From Carettochelys insculpta (taxonomy: Eukaryota > Chordata > Testudines > Carettochelyidae): a DNA stretch of 64,000 nt. The stretch lies in NCBI RefSeq assembly GCF_033958435.1, contig NC_134138.1:269553798-269617797 (forward strand), in the 5' to 3' direction. This document shows positions 28,390-41,000 of this stretch, piece after piece. The position numbers were made by a program, and so were the translations under genes. The notes beneath the pieces are model-generated. The model worked only from the letters and a program-made list of their open reading frames with translations. It did not search any database and was not told the origin of the DNA. Numbering within the stretch: position 1 is the stretch's first letter; the number at the start of each line of letters is the position of its first letter.

Positions 28390-28897
28390 CTCACAGCAAC
28401 AATTTAAAGCAGGAAGTGAAGAATACCAAATCAGATGGTGTAAATCCATGTATTTTAACTGGTTTGATAGAATTATGCTGACTTGCATCATCTGAGAATC
28501 TGGCTTTAATACAACCAGTTGACTTCTGAGGGGCATTTAGGTGGGGAAAACGTAATCACCACCCACTTGAATTTGGACAGAATACAGGGTTAACACCTCT
28601 GTTCTTGTTAATGGTATCATGGGATTCTGAAAAATACAAGTGACCATGAACTTCTCCTCCCTCCTAAGTAATCTCACTCAGTTGGCTCCATTTCACAAAG
28701 ATTGGAGGTCAAAATCTTGATCCAGTTTAAGTCAATGGCAAAACTCCAGAGTTCAGTGTGTCTAGTATGTGTGTCATCCTTGGTTTGTTAAGTTATTAAC
28801 AAGAGAGAAGTTAGCCAAGAACAGTAACCATCATCATCTGGAGTTTCCAGCAGGCAAAGTCACATCAGTCACTTTTCCAGGAGTGCAGGAACTGCCT
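28390..28897 (-). other. Probable CRY-DASH 3' UTR and flank
   Basis: This follows the CRY-DASH stop on the minus strand. The only polyadenylation hexamer I noticed is an ATTAAA, read on the minus strand, at 28510-28505, about 390 nt downstream. No repeat family is recognised in this stretch. Confidence 0.3.
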
Positions 28898-29008
28898 TCA
28901 CAATACATCTTTGTTGCGAGAGAAGTAAAAATCTATCCCTCTGTCCTTGTGTTGCTTCGATGCGTATGAGGGATCTTTTCTTCCCCTCAGAGGGTGGTCT
29001 CTCTTTTT
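28898..29008 (-). CDS. CRY-DASH: CRY-DASH coding exon 14 (C-terminal tail and stop)
   Basis: The exon has 36 codons plus TGA at 28900-28898. It ends in the basic tail typical of vertebrate CRY-DASH ([17 protein letters not shown]). The acceptor is atttcag. Confidence 0.95.
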   Translation of the reverse strand, partial: KKRDHPLRGRKDPSYASKQHKDRGIDFYFSRNKDVL

Positions 29009-32000
29009 CTGAAATTGAGGGAAGGGCAGCAAAGTGTATTGATTGAAACTAAAAGAACATCTGATTGTTATGTTATAAAACAACGTAGGCATTTCACAGT
29101 CATCAGGAAAAAAAAAATGTAACACTTTACAGCTCTAGCCAGATGAGAAGCAGAGAAGGCTGATGCTAGCCTAGGACTTAGGGACCAGGGTTCTGTTCTT
29201 GTGCCACTTTGGGTAAGTCACTCTGCCTCAGTAAATGAGTACACTTTCACCTCCATGATCCAGGAACATCCAAGATTTGGACTCTGGCAGGGAAGGAGGA
29301 AGTGGCTCTGTGCACTGCCACTCCGTGTCCCTCACAGCTAGAGGAATGGCAGTCCAGTGACGCACTTCTCTGGAGGCTTTTCCCCTGCTGCTTCCATAGT
29401 GGCAGGGGGCAGTGCCAGGGTGTTGAGGGGAATGTGTGCCCCTGGGAATGGGGTGCACCGCATCCTTCTCACATCCACACCCCAAATTTCCTCATATACA
29501 CTCCCTCCCTGACCCCACATCCCACCCCAGTGCCTTTCATGGTCTGGAAAATTCCATAATCTGGCATACCCCATTTCCCAGGCCTGCCAGATTACAGAGG
29601 TTCAAGTGTTGTTCCCTACCTCACAGGGGCATTATGATACACAAAATGCCTCAGTGACTGGTTAATGCCCAGATACTACAGTGATGGGCACAAGCTCCAA
29701 AGATAACCAGGAGCAGACTGAGGCGGCAGAGAGGGCTCAGATGGGATTCCCAACTCACTTTACAAAAAGGTGAAACTTGGATTAAACTATTCATGCTGAA
29801 AAGTGATCTCCTTGGCCCCCAGTCAGTGTTCCCTCTCCTCACAGCCCTCCCCACCTCAAAAGAAAGGCCACTTTATACAATCAGTGATTTTTCTACTCTG
29901 GACTGCTCACCGAAATGTGAAACTGATTATTCAAACTCTCAGAGCCAAAGCCACAGTTCCTTACTCAGGCAGTCTCACTAAAGTCATGAGGAGTTTTGCC
30001 TAAATCAGGCCCTCAGTCCCAAACTCTAGATGAAGGCTAGTTTCACCCTTGCACTTCATTATCCTACAGAATCAAACTGCCTTGTAACAAGAGGGGACCA
30101 AAGTAATGAAAATCGGTGAGCTGAAATACACAGCTACTGGTCACAAACACCAGCAACAGGGTCAGTACGTTGCCAGTGCTCAACCCTAAGACTGAGCCCT
30201 TTGAGTTTTTTGCTGCCATTTTGTACAAGGCAGATCAACTCTGAAAAGTGACTCAGTACCAATGGCCTCCTGGGGACTTCTGCTCAATGAGTCTCTTTAA
30301 TTCCAGGTGAGATGCCCTCAGTTTACCAGAAATACCCTTTAGGCTTGTAACTGCCAGCTCCACTGACATCTCTTGGGATCTGAGACTCAAGCTAGATTCT
30401 TTTCTCCTCATTACACAATCACCAGGTGTCTGTAGATCAAATTAAACTCACTGACCCTGGACAACCTCATGACTTCCAGGCATAGACTGAACAGAACTCA
30501 GTAAGCAGTGCTGTGATAGATGCGCCAGTCAGGGCAGACTAGAATCCAGTTCACATACCAGTTACATGGCTATCCAAAGTTCATTTGGAATTAATGTTGT
30601 GCTCAGTCACGGACCTTCTGAATGATTTCAATTAAATTGAGTCTAGTTTTCTCAAACATACCCAGGAGAGAACTACTCGATTTATACCCATACTTAGAGC
30701 AAGCAGCAGAACAAACTCCCTAGAAACTTCATAGTACTTACAGGCTTCTGGTTGATGTGTCTGCTCCATTCCTGGGCCAGGACAATGGGCAGTGGATAGG
30801 TCTCCCCTAGAGCTATCCCAGCTTGAGAGAGAGCAGCATTGCTCAGTGCCCAGAGTGTGTGTATCTCCCCTCCCTTTACACACTGTATTTCTGGAACCCA
30901 CAGTCGGACATAATCTCCCTGCAAATGGAAACAATGGTGTTTGGGGGTCAGTCACTCACACCAACAAGGACTTCCTGTAACTGTTTCTCAACCTCTATTT
31001 AAAAAAGTACCCATTTTTCAAAAACATAAGTACCCCTAGAGTTCTCTCACATACCCTTCCTGGTTGAGAAACAGGGTCCTAAGGTAAACTGAGGTCTTGA
31101 AACAAGTGCCCATCAACCTTTCCAGATTACTGCACCCTTTGCTGAAGTCAGATTTGTTTTGCATACCACCAACTTACACCTCACTTAAATTACTTACTTA
31201 CAAAAGCCTGCAAAAATGTCACAGCAGACTACTACTGAAAACTTGCTGACTTTCTACCATCTTATCAAGTAAATGCATTGGAATAGAAATATTGTACTTA
31301 CATTTCAGCTTAAGACATATGAAATAGTAGAAACACGTCATTGCCTGAATGAAATTTTAGGCTGTACTGATTTTACTAGTGTTTTTATATAGCCTGTTGT
31401 AAAACTAGGCAGACATCTTAGATGAGTTGATGTACCCCCAAAGGTACATGTACCGCTGCTTGAGAAACACTGTCCTATAGCACCTTCCAAACAAGGATAG
31501 GAAAGTGCTTCAATAACCAATAAAGAATGAAGCTCTGAACTGGAGGCACATTATCCCCATTTTTCAGGTGGGAAAATGGAGATACTTAAGTCAGGGACAA
31601 GATTTTTAAACGTGGGAATCTTTTGAATAGGCGACCTGATTTACAGGAATGCCAAGAACACATACATCCCATTAGGGTCAACGGGGTGTGTTTAGTCTCC
31701 CCTGGAGCTTCTGTCCCTAACCCAGAAATAAGCGCCACTTCCCTGTGCTAGGACATGAGAGGCAGCAGGGCCTGCTACTCTGCAGGAAGGGGAGCCTCTC
31801 CAGGGCACCAGGAAGCTGGGGAAGGGTTACTTACCCTCAAAAACCCTGGTTCATCAGCAGTGAGTAAGAGTACGAAAGGGACAAATGAACCACACCCTTC
31901 ATTTGTGCCCCGCCCCCCAAAGGTGAGGGTTGGGGAAACTTGACTGCAAACATCCTTTAATCTTATGGCTGTGGGTTTACTGTGGCAGGGGAGCAACTCA

Positions 32001-35000
32001 GCTGCTCCCGTCATTCCTTTCTGTGTTCCTCGTGCAGTTGGGCCTGCGTATGAACACCACATTGCACAGCGTCTTGACACAGCAGGATAGGGAAATGGCC
32101 ATACAATACAATGCTAGAAATGGCGACATCTGCAGACCCACACTTCCCAAACCAGTAACTGGAAGTCAGATGGCTTCTTGCCCTCTGCACTACTAGTCAG
32201 GAAATGCCTGCAGTCTATGAGATTCTTCTAGCAGCAGCACCTGTTGAGTCAATTCGTCTACTCCGGCCACTGGGGCTGCTTACTGCATTTAAATTTTCGT
32301 CACCATTTGCCTACACCTAAACAGACCCTGAAATAACAGCTCAGATTGTAATGCTCCTTCAATAGATGCATTAGCTCTCTTAGGATTTTTTACTGCTGCC
32401 CATCCCCCTAGCATCTGAGCAGAAGATTAGTTATTCTTTTGTTATAAGCCCATTGTGCACATTTGTCTCCTACCCAGATTTTCAGCAGCTCCAAAGAAAA
32501 CAGGCTAAGATGCACTGGGGCTAACATATCAGCATTACAGACAGTCAGATTCCTGGTCAATGAGAAGGGAGCACTGAAAAACTAATTCCAGCCAATAATC
32601 ATGCCAGTGCAGGGACCTCCAAGGATGCAGGCAGTCACATGCTGCAGCATTCTCCTCTGACTTCAGCATGGCTATACGTGCCTTTCCTTTGGCAAGCTCA
32701 ACCTTTGCTCATTAAAGAACAAAGATCAAACTGAATCATCTCAGATTTCCGGGAGCCACACCTGGCTACTTTTATAACAAATAAATGGGATCCACAGATG
32801 AACAGGCCCCAAATTTCCAACATGGAAGCCTAAAAATAAGGACCAAAGTCCACATTTAGATGCTTAAATGAGTGACATGATTTCCAAGAGTGCTCAGCCC
32901 CTCTGGCAGCTCCCACTGTAGTCAAGCCCCACAAAGAGTCCTCACTTTTGAGAATCTTACCAAGGTGAGGTTTCGATTTGACTTCATCTCATGTGCCACT
33001 TCCAAAACCACTGGAGTTTTGGTTTGCTTCCTGCTGGGGCAAAGTGTAAGGGAGGGGGAGGAAAAGAGCTGCACAGCTCTGGGGCATTTTACCATGAGAC
33101 TTACATTGCTATCATAATCCAGGCCTTGTTTAATCACGTTAAACTTCCTGTTTTCCCTGGGATCGTTTCCAATGCCAGCGCTGTATAGCCAGTTTCCATA
33201 ATTGCTGCAGACATCATAGTCCACCTTAAAACACACATGGGAGAGCAGTTAGGAAGGGCTGGGTCTGCTGTTCAGAGAGAACTAGGCAGAGGGAAGAAAA
33301 CCATGTGGAGACAGCCATGGCTGGATGCACACCTGCACACAATGCTATGGGGTAGTGTTACAAGTGGTACAACCTGCCCAGTGCAGACACTATGATAACA
33401 GTATAAAAGTGTTTGCACCAGTACAGGAACAGCTGTACAGGAAGGGGAATAAGTTACACTGCGGTACAGCACCTTTATACTAATACAATTGCCTCCACAT
33501 GAAGAGGGAGGGGTTGTCCCGCCTTATTTTTTTTTTTTGAACCCACTCCATAGCTACAGCTGTATGAAATCTGTGTGTACTGATCAGCCATGCCACACAG
33601 CACGCCCTCTTGGACAAGTCTGCTGCACTTATCACTCTCTGCCTCTGCTGCCTTCCCTAAAGTGTGTCTCAGCCAGAGGCACTGGAATCATGGGGGCAAA
33701 AGGGGCTATTCCTGCCCCCCGCAAACAACCCCCCCCCCGGCACCGTGGTGATGGGTGCCCTGAACAGCACAGAGGTACGCTGTGCTGGCGAGCACCCAGG
33801 GCCGTTAGTGACCATGGGGAACACTGAACTCACTGCTGCACACGGGACACAACCAACCCCAGGACCCACCTCGTCTCTCACTGCCCTTTGGGAAGCATTT
33901 AGATCCACAGTTCCTCTGAGCCCTTCTCCCTCCACATCCCGTCAGGGCCTGGGCCACCCACAAATTTGTTCTGCAGCACTGCTGGAGAAGGGCTGCTCCC
34001 CAGCACCCTCTCTCACTCTGCCCTCGGCAGCTCTAGGGTTGTGCTCTTCTACGCTCTTCTCCCTGCGGTGGCCAGGACAGGACTTTGCCACAGTTGTGGT
34101 GCTGAGTGCAGGGCCCAGAGTTCAGTGAGCTGACCTCAGAGGGTCTGCCCTCCACTCCACCTCACTCTGTGCTCAGTGCCTGCTCCATTGCTGCACAGAG
34201 CCCAGGAACCCCAGCACACCTAGCCCCAGAGTCTGGGAACCCCACCCCAGAGAATACGTTCTTTATAGCCCAGGATCTCCCTGTATCCCCAACCCAGGAT
34301 CCTCCTGCCCCAGCGTCTATATCTACTACAGGCCAGGATCACTGAACACATCCAGGCAGCAGTCCAGGATCACCCTATCCCTAGGGATCTTCCATGAGTA
34401 AATTTGTATGACACTCTTCTACTATTGCGAAGTTTCCAATTTGTCCCTGTTATACTCCACGGGCCAAGTTCTGACCCAAACAGGTAGCAGAAAACCTACC
34501 CTCTGCATGAGAAGCACAGTATGGACATTGCCACCTCAGTTCTGGCTCTGCATAATTCCCAGGGACAGACTTCTCTGGGATTCCTATGTGACCGGAGCCA
34601 CCAGCACATGTTCCAGTAGTTATGAGGGGCATGAACCCCACGACTAAGAGCCCCTGCACCCGCACCTTTTCCCCTTCTGCCAAGCACTTTCAGAGAGCCT
34701 CAAAGGGGTGATTCGCACCCCATCCCTGCTCCTCCTCTCCCACCCAGAGCTTGAACCCTGCTGCAGCTCAGCCCTCAGCAAAGGTCAGAGCCCCGTTGTG
34801 CTAGGTGCTGTAAAAACCCAGAGTGAATGACAGCCCTGAGGAGCCCCAAGTCTAAATTTGACAAGATGGGGAAAAACGAACTGCCATTCCCTGTTAAGGG
34901 TTCAGAGCCAAGGAGGGCCTGATTTTTCAGACGCGCTGAGCATCTGCAGCTGTTGGTGCTCAGTCCTTCTGACAATCAGGCCCAATGTGACCTGCCTGCA

Positions 35001-38000
35001 GTCACACTAGGGATCTGTGGTGTGGTCACAAACTGAGCTTAGCTCTCCTGCATCCTGATCCAGTGCCTTATCCACAAGGCCACTCTCCCTCTCTTTGCAC
35101 TAGAAGATCTAAAGTCTCATTGCAGGCATCAGAGCTGTGCCTTAGCTCATGGCAGCCTTCTCATCGCTATGGGCAACGCACCTTTTCCTCACCCTAGTCT
35201 TTGCCTTGTATGCCAAGAGTGCCCTAAAGAGAGTGGATTAACTTCGATGATCCTTCTTTGACCAAAGCTGCCACTGAACACAACTGGAGTTCTCTTCCTT
35301 TAAGGCCTGTGCAAGGTGACCTGTTGTCAGTCACCTCCAGAGAGAATCACAAACCACTCCAATCACACGTTGAGTTCAGTCTTACCAGCAGGTACTCAAA
35401 CCACTCGGCTCCCATCCTCCAGTCCAACCCCAGGTCCTTGGTGAGAAAGCTGGCCACATTCTGGCGTCCTCTGTTGGACATGAAGCCGGTGGCAGCTAGC
35501 TCTCTCATGTTAGCATCCACAAAAGGAACCCCCGTTCTTCCTTCTGCTGGGACAAGAGAGAGAACTAGGATGCAGCATCATCTCGCTTTCAACTGTAATC
35601 CATCCACAGCTGCACACACGTGGATATCCAAGTCAGGAGGGTCCAAGCCCATGTGTGACATGAGGGATAGACCCTCCCATATATGACCGTCCTACAGAAC
35701 TGAATCAGGATGACAAGTGTAGACTTCTATAGAAATTGAACAGAAGGCTCCGAAATGGTTGTGATGGACTTATCGGGATCAGTGAGACCTTACAGCATAC
35801 AGTCATGGGGTTTTGAACTGGGGCAAAGTGAAGAGGAACCAATGAGATTTACCAAATACAGAGGGGTCTCAAAGTGAAGGGACATGAATGGAAGGGTACA
35901 CCTTTGCAGGTTAAATCAGGTGATGTTAGTAAAAGTTATATGGAAACTGTTGCATAGAAATTGCCACAATTCATTCTGCATGTGTGGAAGTGTGACTATA
36001 TTAGTGACAGAGAAAGCCATGTTAGTCTATATACTATCAAAACAAAAAAGCAGTAAAGTAGCACTTTAACTAATATAGTCACAACAAAAAAGCAGTAAAG
36101 TAGCACTTTAAAGACTAACAAAATAGTATATTAGGCGAGCTTTTGTGGGACAGACCTGCTTCTTCAGACCATAGCCATACCAGAACAGACTCAATATTGG
36201 TCTGAAGAAGCAGGTCTGTCCCACAAAAGCTCGCCTAATATACTATTTTGTTAGTCTTTAAAGTGCTACTTTACTGCTTTTTTGTTGTGACTATATTAGT
36301 TAATGTTAAAAAGGCCAAGCATCAATAAAAGTTTATGAATTGGTTGACTTTCAAGTCCTGAAAAGATCCAAGTAATTTAAAAGATTATATTTTCTGTTCA
36401 TGGACAGTAGTAACAAAAAAACCAGAAAAGAATAGATCCTAAAGACCTATAGAGTTTGATGGAGGATTAAATCTATTCTACAGGTATTTGCTTTCCTATA
36501 TAAAGGAACAGCTAACGTAGTGGTGCATATTATTAAACTCTATAGGAATTTATGAGAAACGTAGAGAAGTTGTTATTGCTTATGAAATGCTATCGGACTT
36601 TTTCATAAGGGCAGATTTGCAGCTCTGATAAGACAGACATCTGCCACTGGCGCTAAAAGAGAATCATTACCCCACTCAGAGGTGATGAGAATAAAGGAAA
36701 TCCTGATACAGTGGCCTACAGCTAGTATCTTCTCCATCATGCCTACTGAACATCCTCCCCAGACGCTGCACTGGGCATGGGTTATCGGGGAGGGAAGCCG
36801 TTCTGTGTACAGGTTGGACCTCCCCAGTCTGGCACCCTCAGGACATGACCTGTCTTGAATGAAGGAATTTGCTGGACTGGGGGAAGTTTTCTGCCTCCAA
36901 CCCCTAGCTCCAATTCCAGCCCCTCTTCCTCCAGCCTGGCGTGCTGGTCCTGGCTGGGGGTGTTGGATATTGGAACCAGAGGCAGCAGACCCAGGTCTGG
37001 TAGTAGGGGGGGCAACCACAGGCCCAGCTGGGCTGCTGGACACTGGTCCTCCTTCCACTGGGCTCCCAGGACCAGGGCTCTCTGGTCCAGGAACATCCAT
37101 GGCCCTGCTGGACTACAGATATTGCCAGACCAGAGAATCTGGGTTTTTGGAGATACAGCCTGTAGCATCATCCCCTGGCTGACTCAGGGAATCTCTACAC
37201 TACACCAGGGATTGACCCATCAATTTATCATGTCAATGAAGACATGATAAATCAATCTTGTAGCTCCCTCCCAGTGACAGATACTCCAGCAAAGTGAGAA
37301 GAGTAGCCAGTGTCAACAAGAGAACAGCCCCTGCCAGCCTTACCACCTGGAAGACACTGAAGTAGGTATGTTGCCTTCAGCTATGCAATTTGCACAGCTG
37401 AAGCAGATGAATGGTAAAGCTAAGTATAGACAACCCTCAGACTTGGGCAACCTCTGCAGTGCCCTACTCTGCACCTCTGAGCCCCCTCCAGGCAGGGCAG
37501 GGGGAATGCAGGCAGTGAGGAATTCAGGGTCCAGCATGGGTAGCTCAGCACACCTTGAGGGGCTTCTGGAGATATGTCCCCCCTCCCAACACACACACTT
37601 CCCCAGTCACAGTCAGCAGCTCCAGGCTAGCCTCTGGGTGAGGAAGCAGAGAGGACCATGGGGGCCTAAGCATTTCCTCTCTGGTTCGACTAACTTGAAT
37701 GCATTGCATTCACCTGCATGTGTGCCTACAAGGGCAGAACTTGGCGGTTAGCACCTGATAACTTGGTCCTAGGAGGCACTCAGCACCACAGATTGTCCTA
37801 GGTGGCCAGGTATCCTCCACTCAGTGAAGACAGGGCTCGACATTGCTAAACAAACGCTAGGTTACAGAGTTTGACTCTGCTCTCCCACACACCAGTGTAA
37901 GTCTGGGCTGACTTCCCTCAGCACTGACACCCACATCACTGCAATCAGACCTTGACTCTCATGTTCAACTGACCTTTCCATGCATCGAAAAGCTTGGGGT

Positions 38001-41000
38001 CCTTCTTCCAGGGCACCTCTTTATCCTGAAGTCCTAATGCGAAAATGAACTACATGTCAGGGAACACCAGCACTGGCCTACATAAATAAACAAAGCCGCT
38101 ACGAGAGCATGAGAAGCCTTAGAACAGCTTAGGCTCAAGGACACACGTGGATTTTAAAATTAGAGTTGAAAGCAAAAGTCCTCTTATGATACCGCCTGTG
38201 TCTGCTCCCAGTTAGTGCTCTTCTTTGCTTCTCACCTCACTAGCAGGAGGCTGCAGTGTGGTACTGCAAGGGAAGTGTGTGTCCATACTCATTTTTTCCC
38301 CCCGCTCACAGGGTTTTTTTTTGTTTTTTTGTTTTTTTTTAAAATCTCACTCTGCCATTCTGTAGACTTTATAAAATCAAATTCTTAAAATTTCATTAAA
38401 CTTAAATGTTGGATTTTAACTAACTGGCCAAGCTGCAAAATCTTCAGGAAAAAATCTGTGTACAGCACCTAGCACGTCGGTATTTCCATCTCAGTTTGGG
38501 CCTCAAGTCACAGGCTCCCGTGCTGTGGGGCATGCCGAGAAACAGTCAGAGGGATGCAGAAGGGCCCAGGCCAGTCTCCACAGGAGATGATGAAAGAACA
38601 CCCCTCCCCACACCCCGCCCAGCCATCCCAGCCCTGCTCTGCCGCTTGTTCCTCTTTGGCTCCAGCCCAAGCCCTGCCCCGAGCTAAGGCCACAGCTTTC
38701 ACCCCCAAATCACAGCTCCCACTCCCAGCTTCCTGCCCAACCCCGCTGCAGTACCAGCCCTGGCCTCAGAGTCTGCTCTCAGCCCCACCTTTGAGCCCCT
38801 GGTGGGGGGCAAGGGGCACTGACATCACATTACAGGTAAGGGAGAGCACTGCATAACAAGTCAGGCCCCACTGCTCCACATGACAATTGTAACTTCACTA
38901 AGTGAAAGACAAGGTCAGTGGCATACGTAAGGCCTACAGTCGCAAGCAACTGGGTCAACAAACACCTTTAATATCAATACTACAACATGGCTTCTGAATG
39001 GGAATTGTAATTAATGCACCTTAAACTCACCTTTCAGTAGGAAAATCCTCGTCCCATACTTCAGGGCCACAAATCGGAAGTAATCTCTCCACAGGAGTTC
39101 AAATATGACCCTAAAACACAGTTGCGTTTTCACTTTTGGTTTGATCGATTTAAGGGGGGATGAAATCCTGACCTCACTGAGTCAGTGAGGGCTTTGCCAT
39201 TGACTTCAGAAGGGCTAGGATGTGCGTCAACCACTGTTTACCTAATGGAAATCACTAATCACAACCAGCGTTTTTTTTTACATCAGAATGTTTGGTTGTG
39301 TTACCAGCCCATGCACAAAATCTACTGGCCTGAATGTTATGAGGATTGTAATAGAAAAAGCCTTCACTGCATACAGTTTTGTTGGATCTCTTTCCAAACA
39401 CCACACCAAAGCTATGTCGAGCTTACAGTGATTTGCCTACATCTTCTGACAAAACTTCTGTTGACAGATCGCAGCCAAGTTGTCAAGCAGATTGCAGGAG
39501 CGATCTGCTCGGTTGAGAGTGTGCAGCTGGACTGCCCGATCGTTCGCTTAGCAAAATGGCCAACTGGAAGCACAGCAGACGGGGCTGCCCGGTGTCCTGG
39601 AAGCCCTGCCTGTTGCCACAGAACCGCCCGAAATGTCCCAATTGGCTCTCTGTTGACAGAGGCGCTATTCCTCGTGGGAAACGGGGTACAGCTGTTGACA
39701 GAAGTGCTGCGTTCTGTCAACAGAATGCCTTGGAAATCTGGACACTCCACAGGTTTTGTTGGCAAAAACGGCTGCTGTTTTGCCAACAAAACCCTCTAGT
39801 GTAGACATAGCCCAAGACTTGAACAGAGCTACAGCTTCCAATCTGTTCTCTAGAGTTCAGTTCTGCATTTGAGAGGTCCTGAGGCCCTGACTGGGCAAGA
39901 CGTGCACAATATTCTTGAGAATATTCCTCAGTGTTCTGCTGAATGAAGGCACTCAGCACCTTTCAGGAGTGTTCACTGACTAGCAGGATCAAGCCATTGG
40001 TGCTTATAGCTGCCTGACATGTAAAGTCAACAGTTCTCTGTGCACAAATAACTGATTTGATAAGCCAGAGCTCCTAGACATCCGAGACCAGAATCATTCC
40101 CTGGCTGGAGATCAGTGTTCTGCTCGTCAAGTGTTTCTGCTCACAAGATCTCTCTGGGAATCTGTCTTACATTATGGGTCAAGATACTGCACCAAATGCT
40201 GAATGAGAAAACTACAGTCACGCAAACATGCTAAAATAAACTTTGCACAAACCATCAAAGGGACAGTTTGTGTTCAGGACTCTTCTGTACTTCCAGGATT
40301 GGGATGTGTTCTGCTTTTTCCATCATGTCCTTTCCCATGCATTTGGAAATGGTTATCATGACAGCATCTGCAGAGGCTATTTGTTGGATATTAGAGAGAG
40401 ACGTGGTTGGAAAAAAAAACAAAGCACAAAGTTTGGACTTGTGTTACTTTTTGTAAGCTCTGACCTGTGTGAAACACACTATTTTTAATCCAAATTTTGA
40501 ATTTCAACACAGAAAGTTTCTGACAAATTTTCTTGACACTGATTTTTTTTGACCAGCCAGAAAGCTGGCTAACATTTATTGGAAAAAAAATTAAACAAAA
40601 ATGGACTTTTGTTTCTTGTTTCCTCAACCACATCTAGCATTATGCGCTGATCCTGCACACACATGTGCATATACTTAGCTCTCTGAAGGTGAGTAATGCC
40701 ACTGAAATCCATTGAATGACTGCTGGTAAACAGTTAAGCATGCATAAATGTTTGCAGGATTGAAGCTGTAAACTGCAGCTTAAGATTCCTGCATACCAGG
40801 GTGATATGACCAATACAAGAAGGCAGGACAGTTACACAGGGAGTCTACTGTATTTTATAATATTGCAAATATGGGGTCAAATTCTGATATAAGAAGTCTC
40901 ATTTGGCCTCACTTTGTAAAGTATCTTGGGGAATGATAAAGGAATTACTTTATTAATACAAGTTGAACCTCTCTAGTCCAGCAACATCCATCATGATTTT

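Noticed and set aside
39185..39799. 204-codon plus-strand frame
   Set aside because: Most of it lies inside the MITE at 39410-39812, and it shows no recognisable protein.
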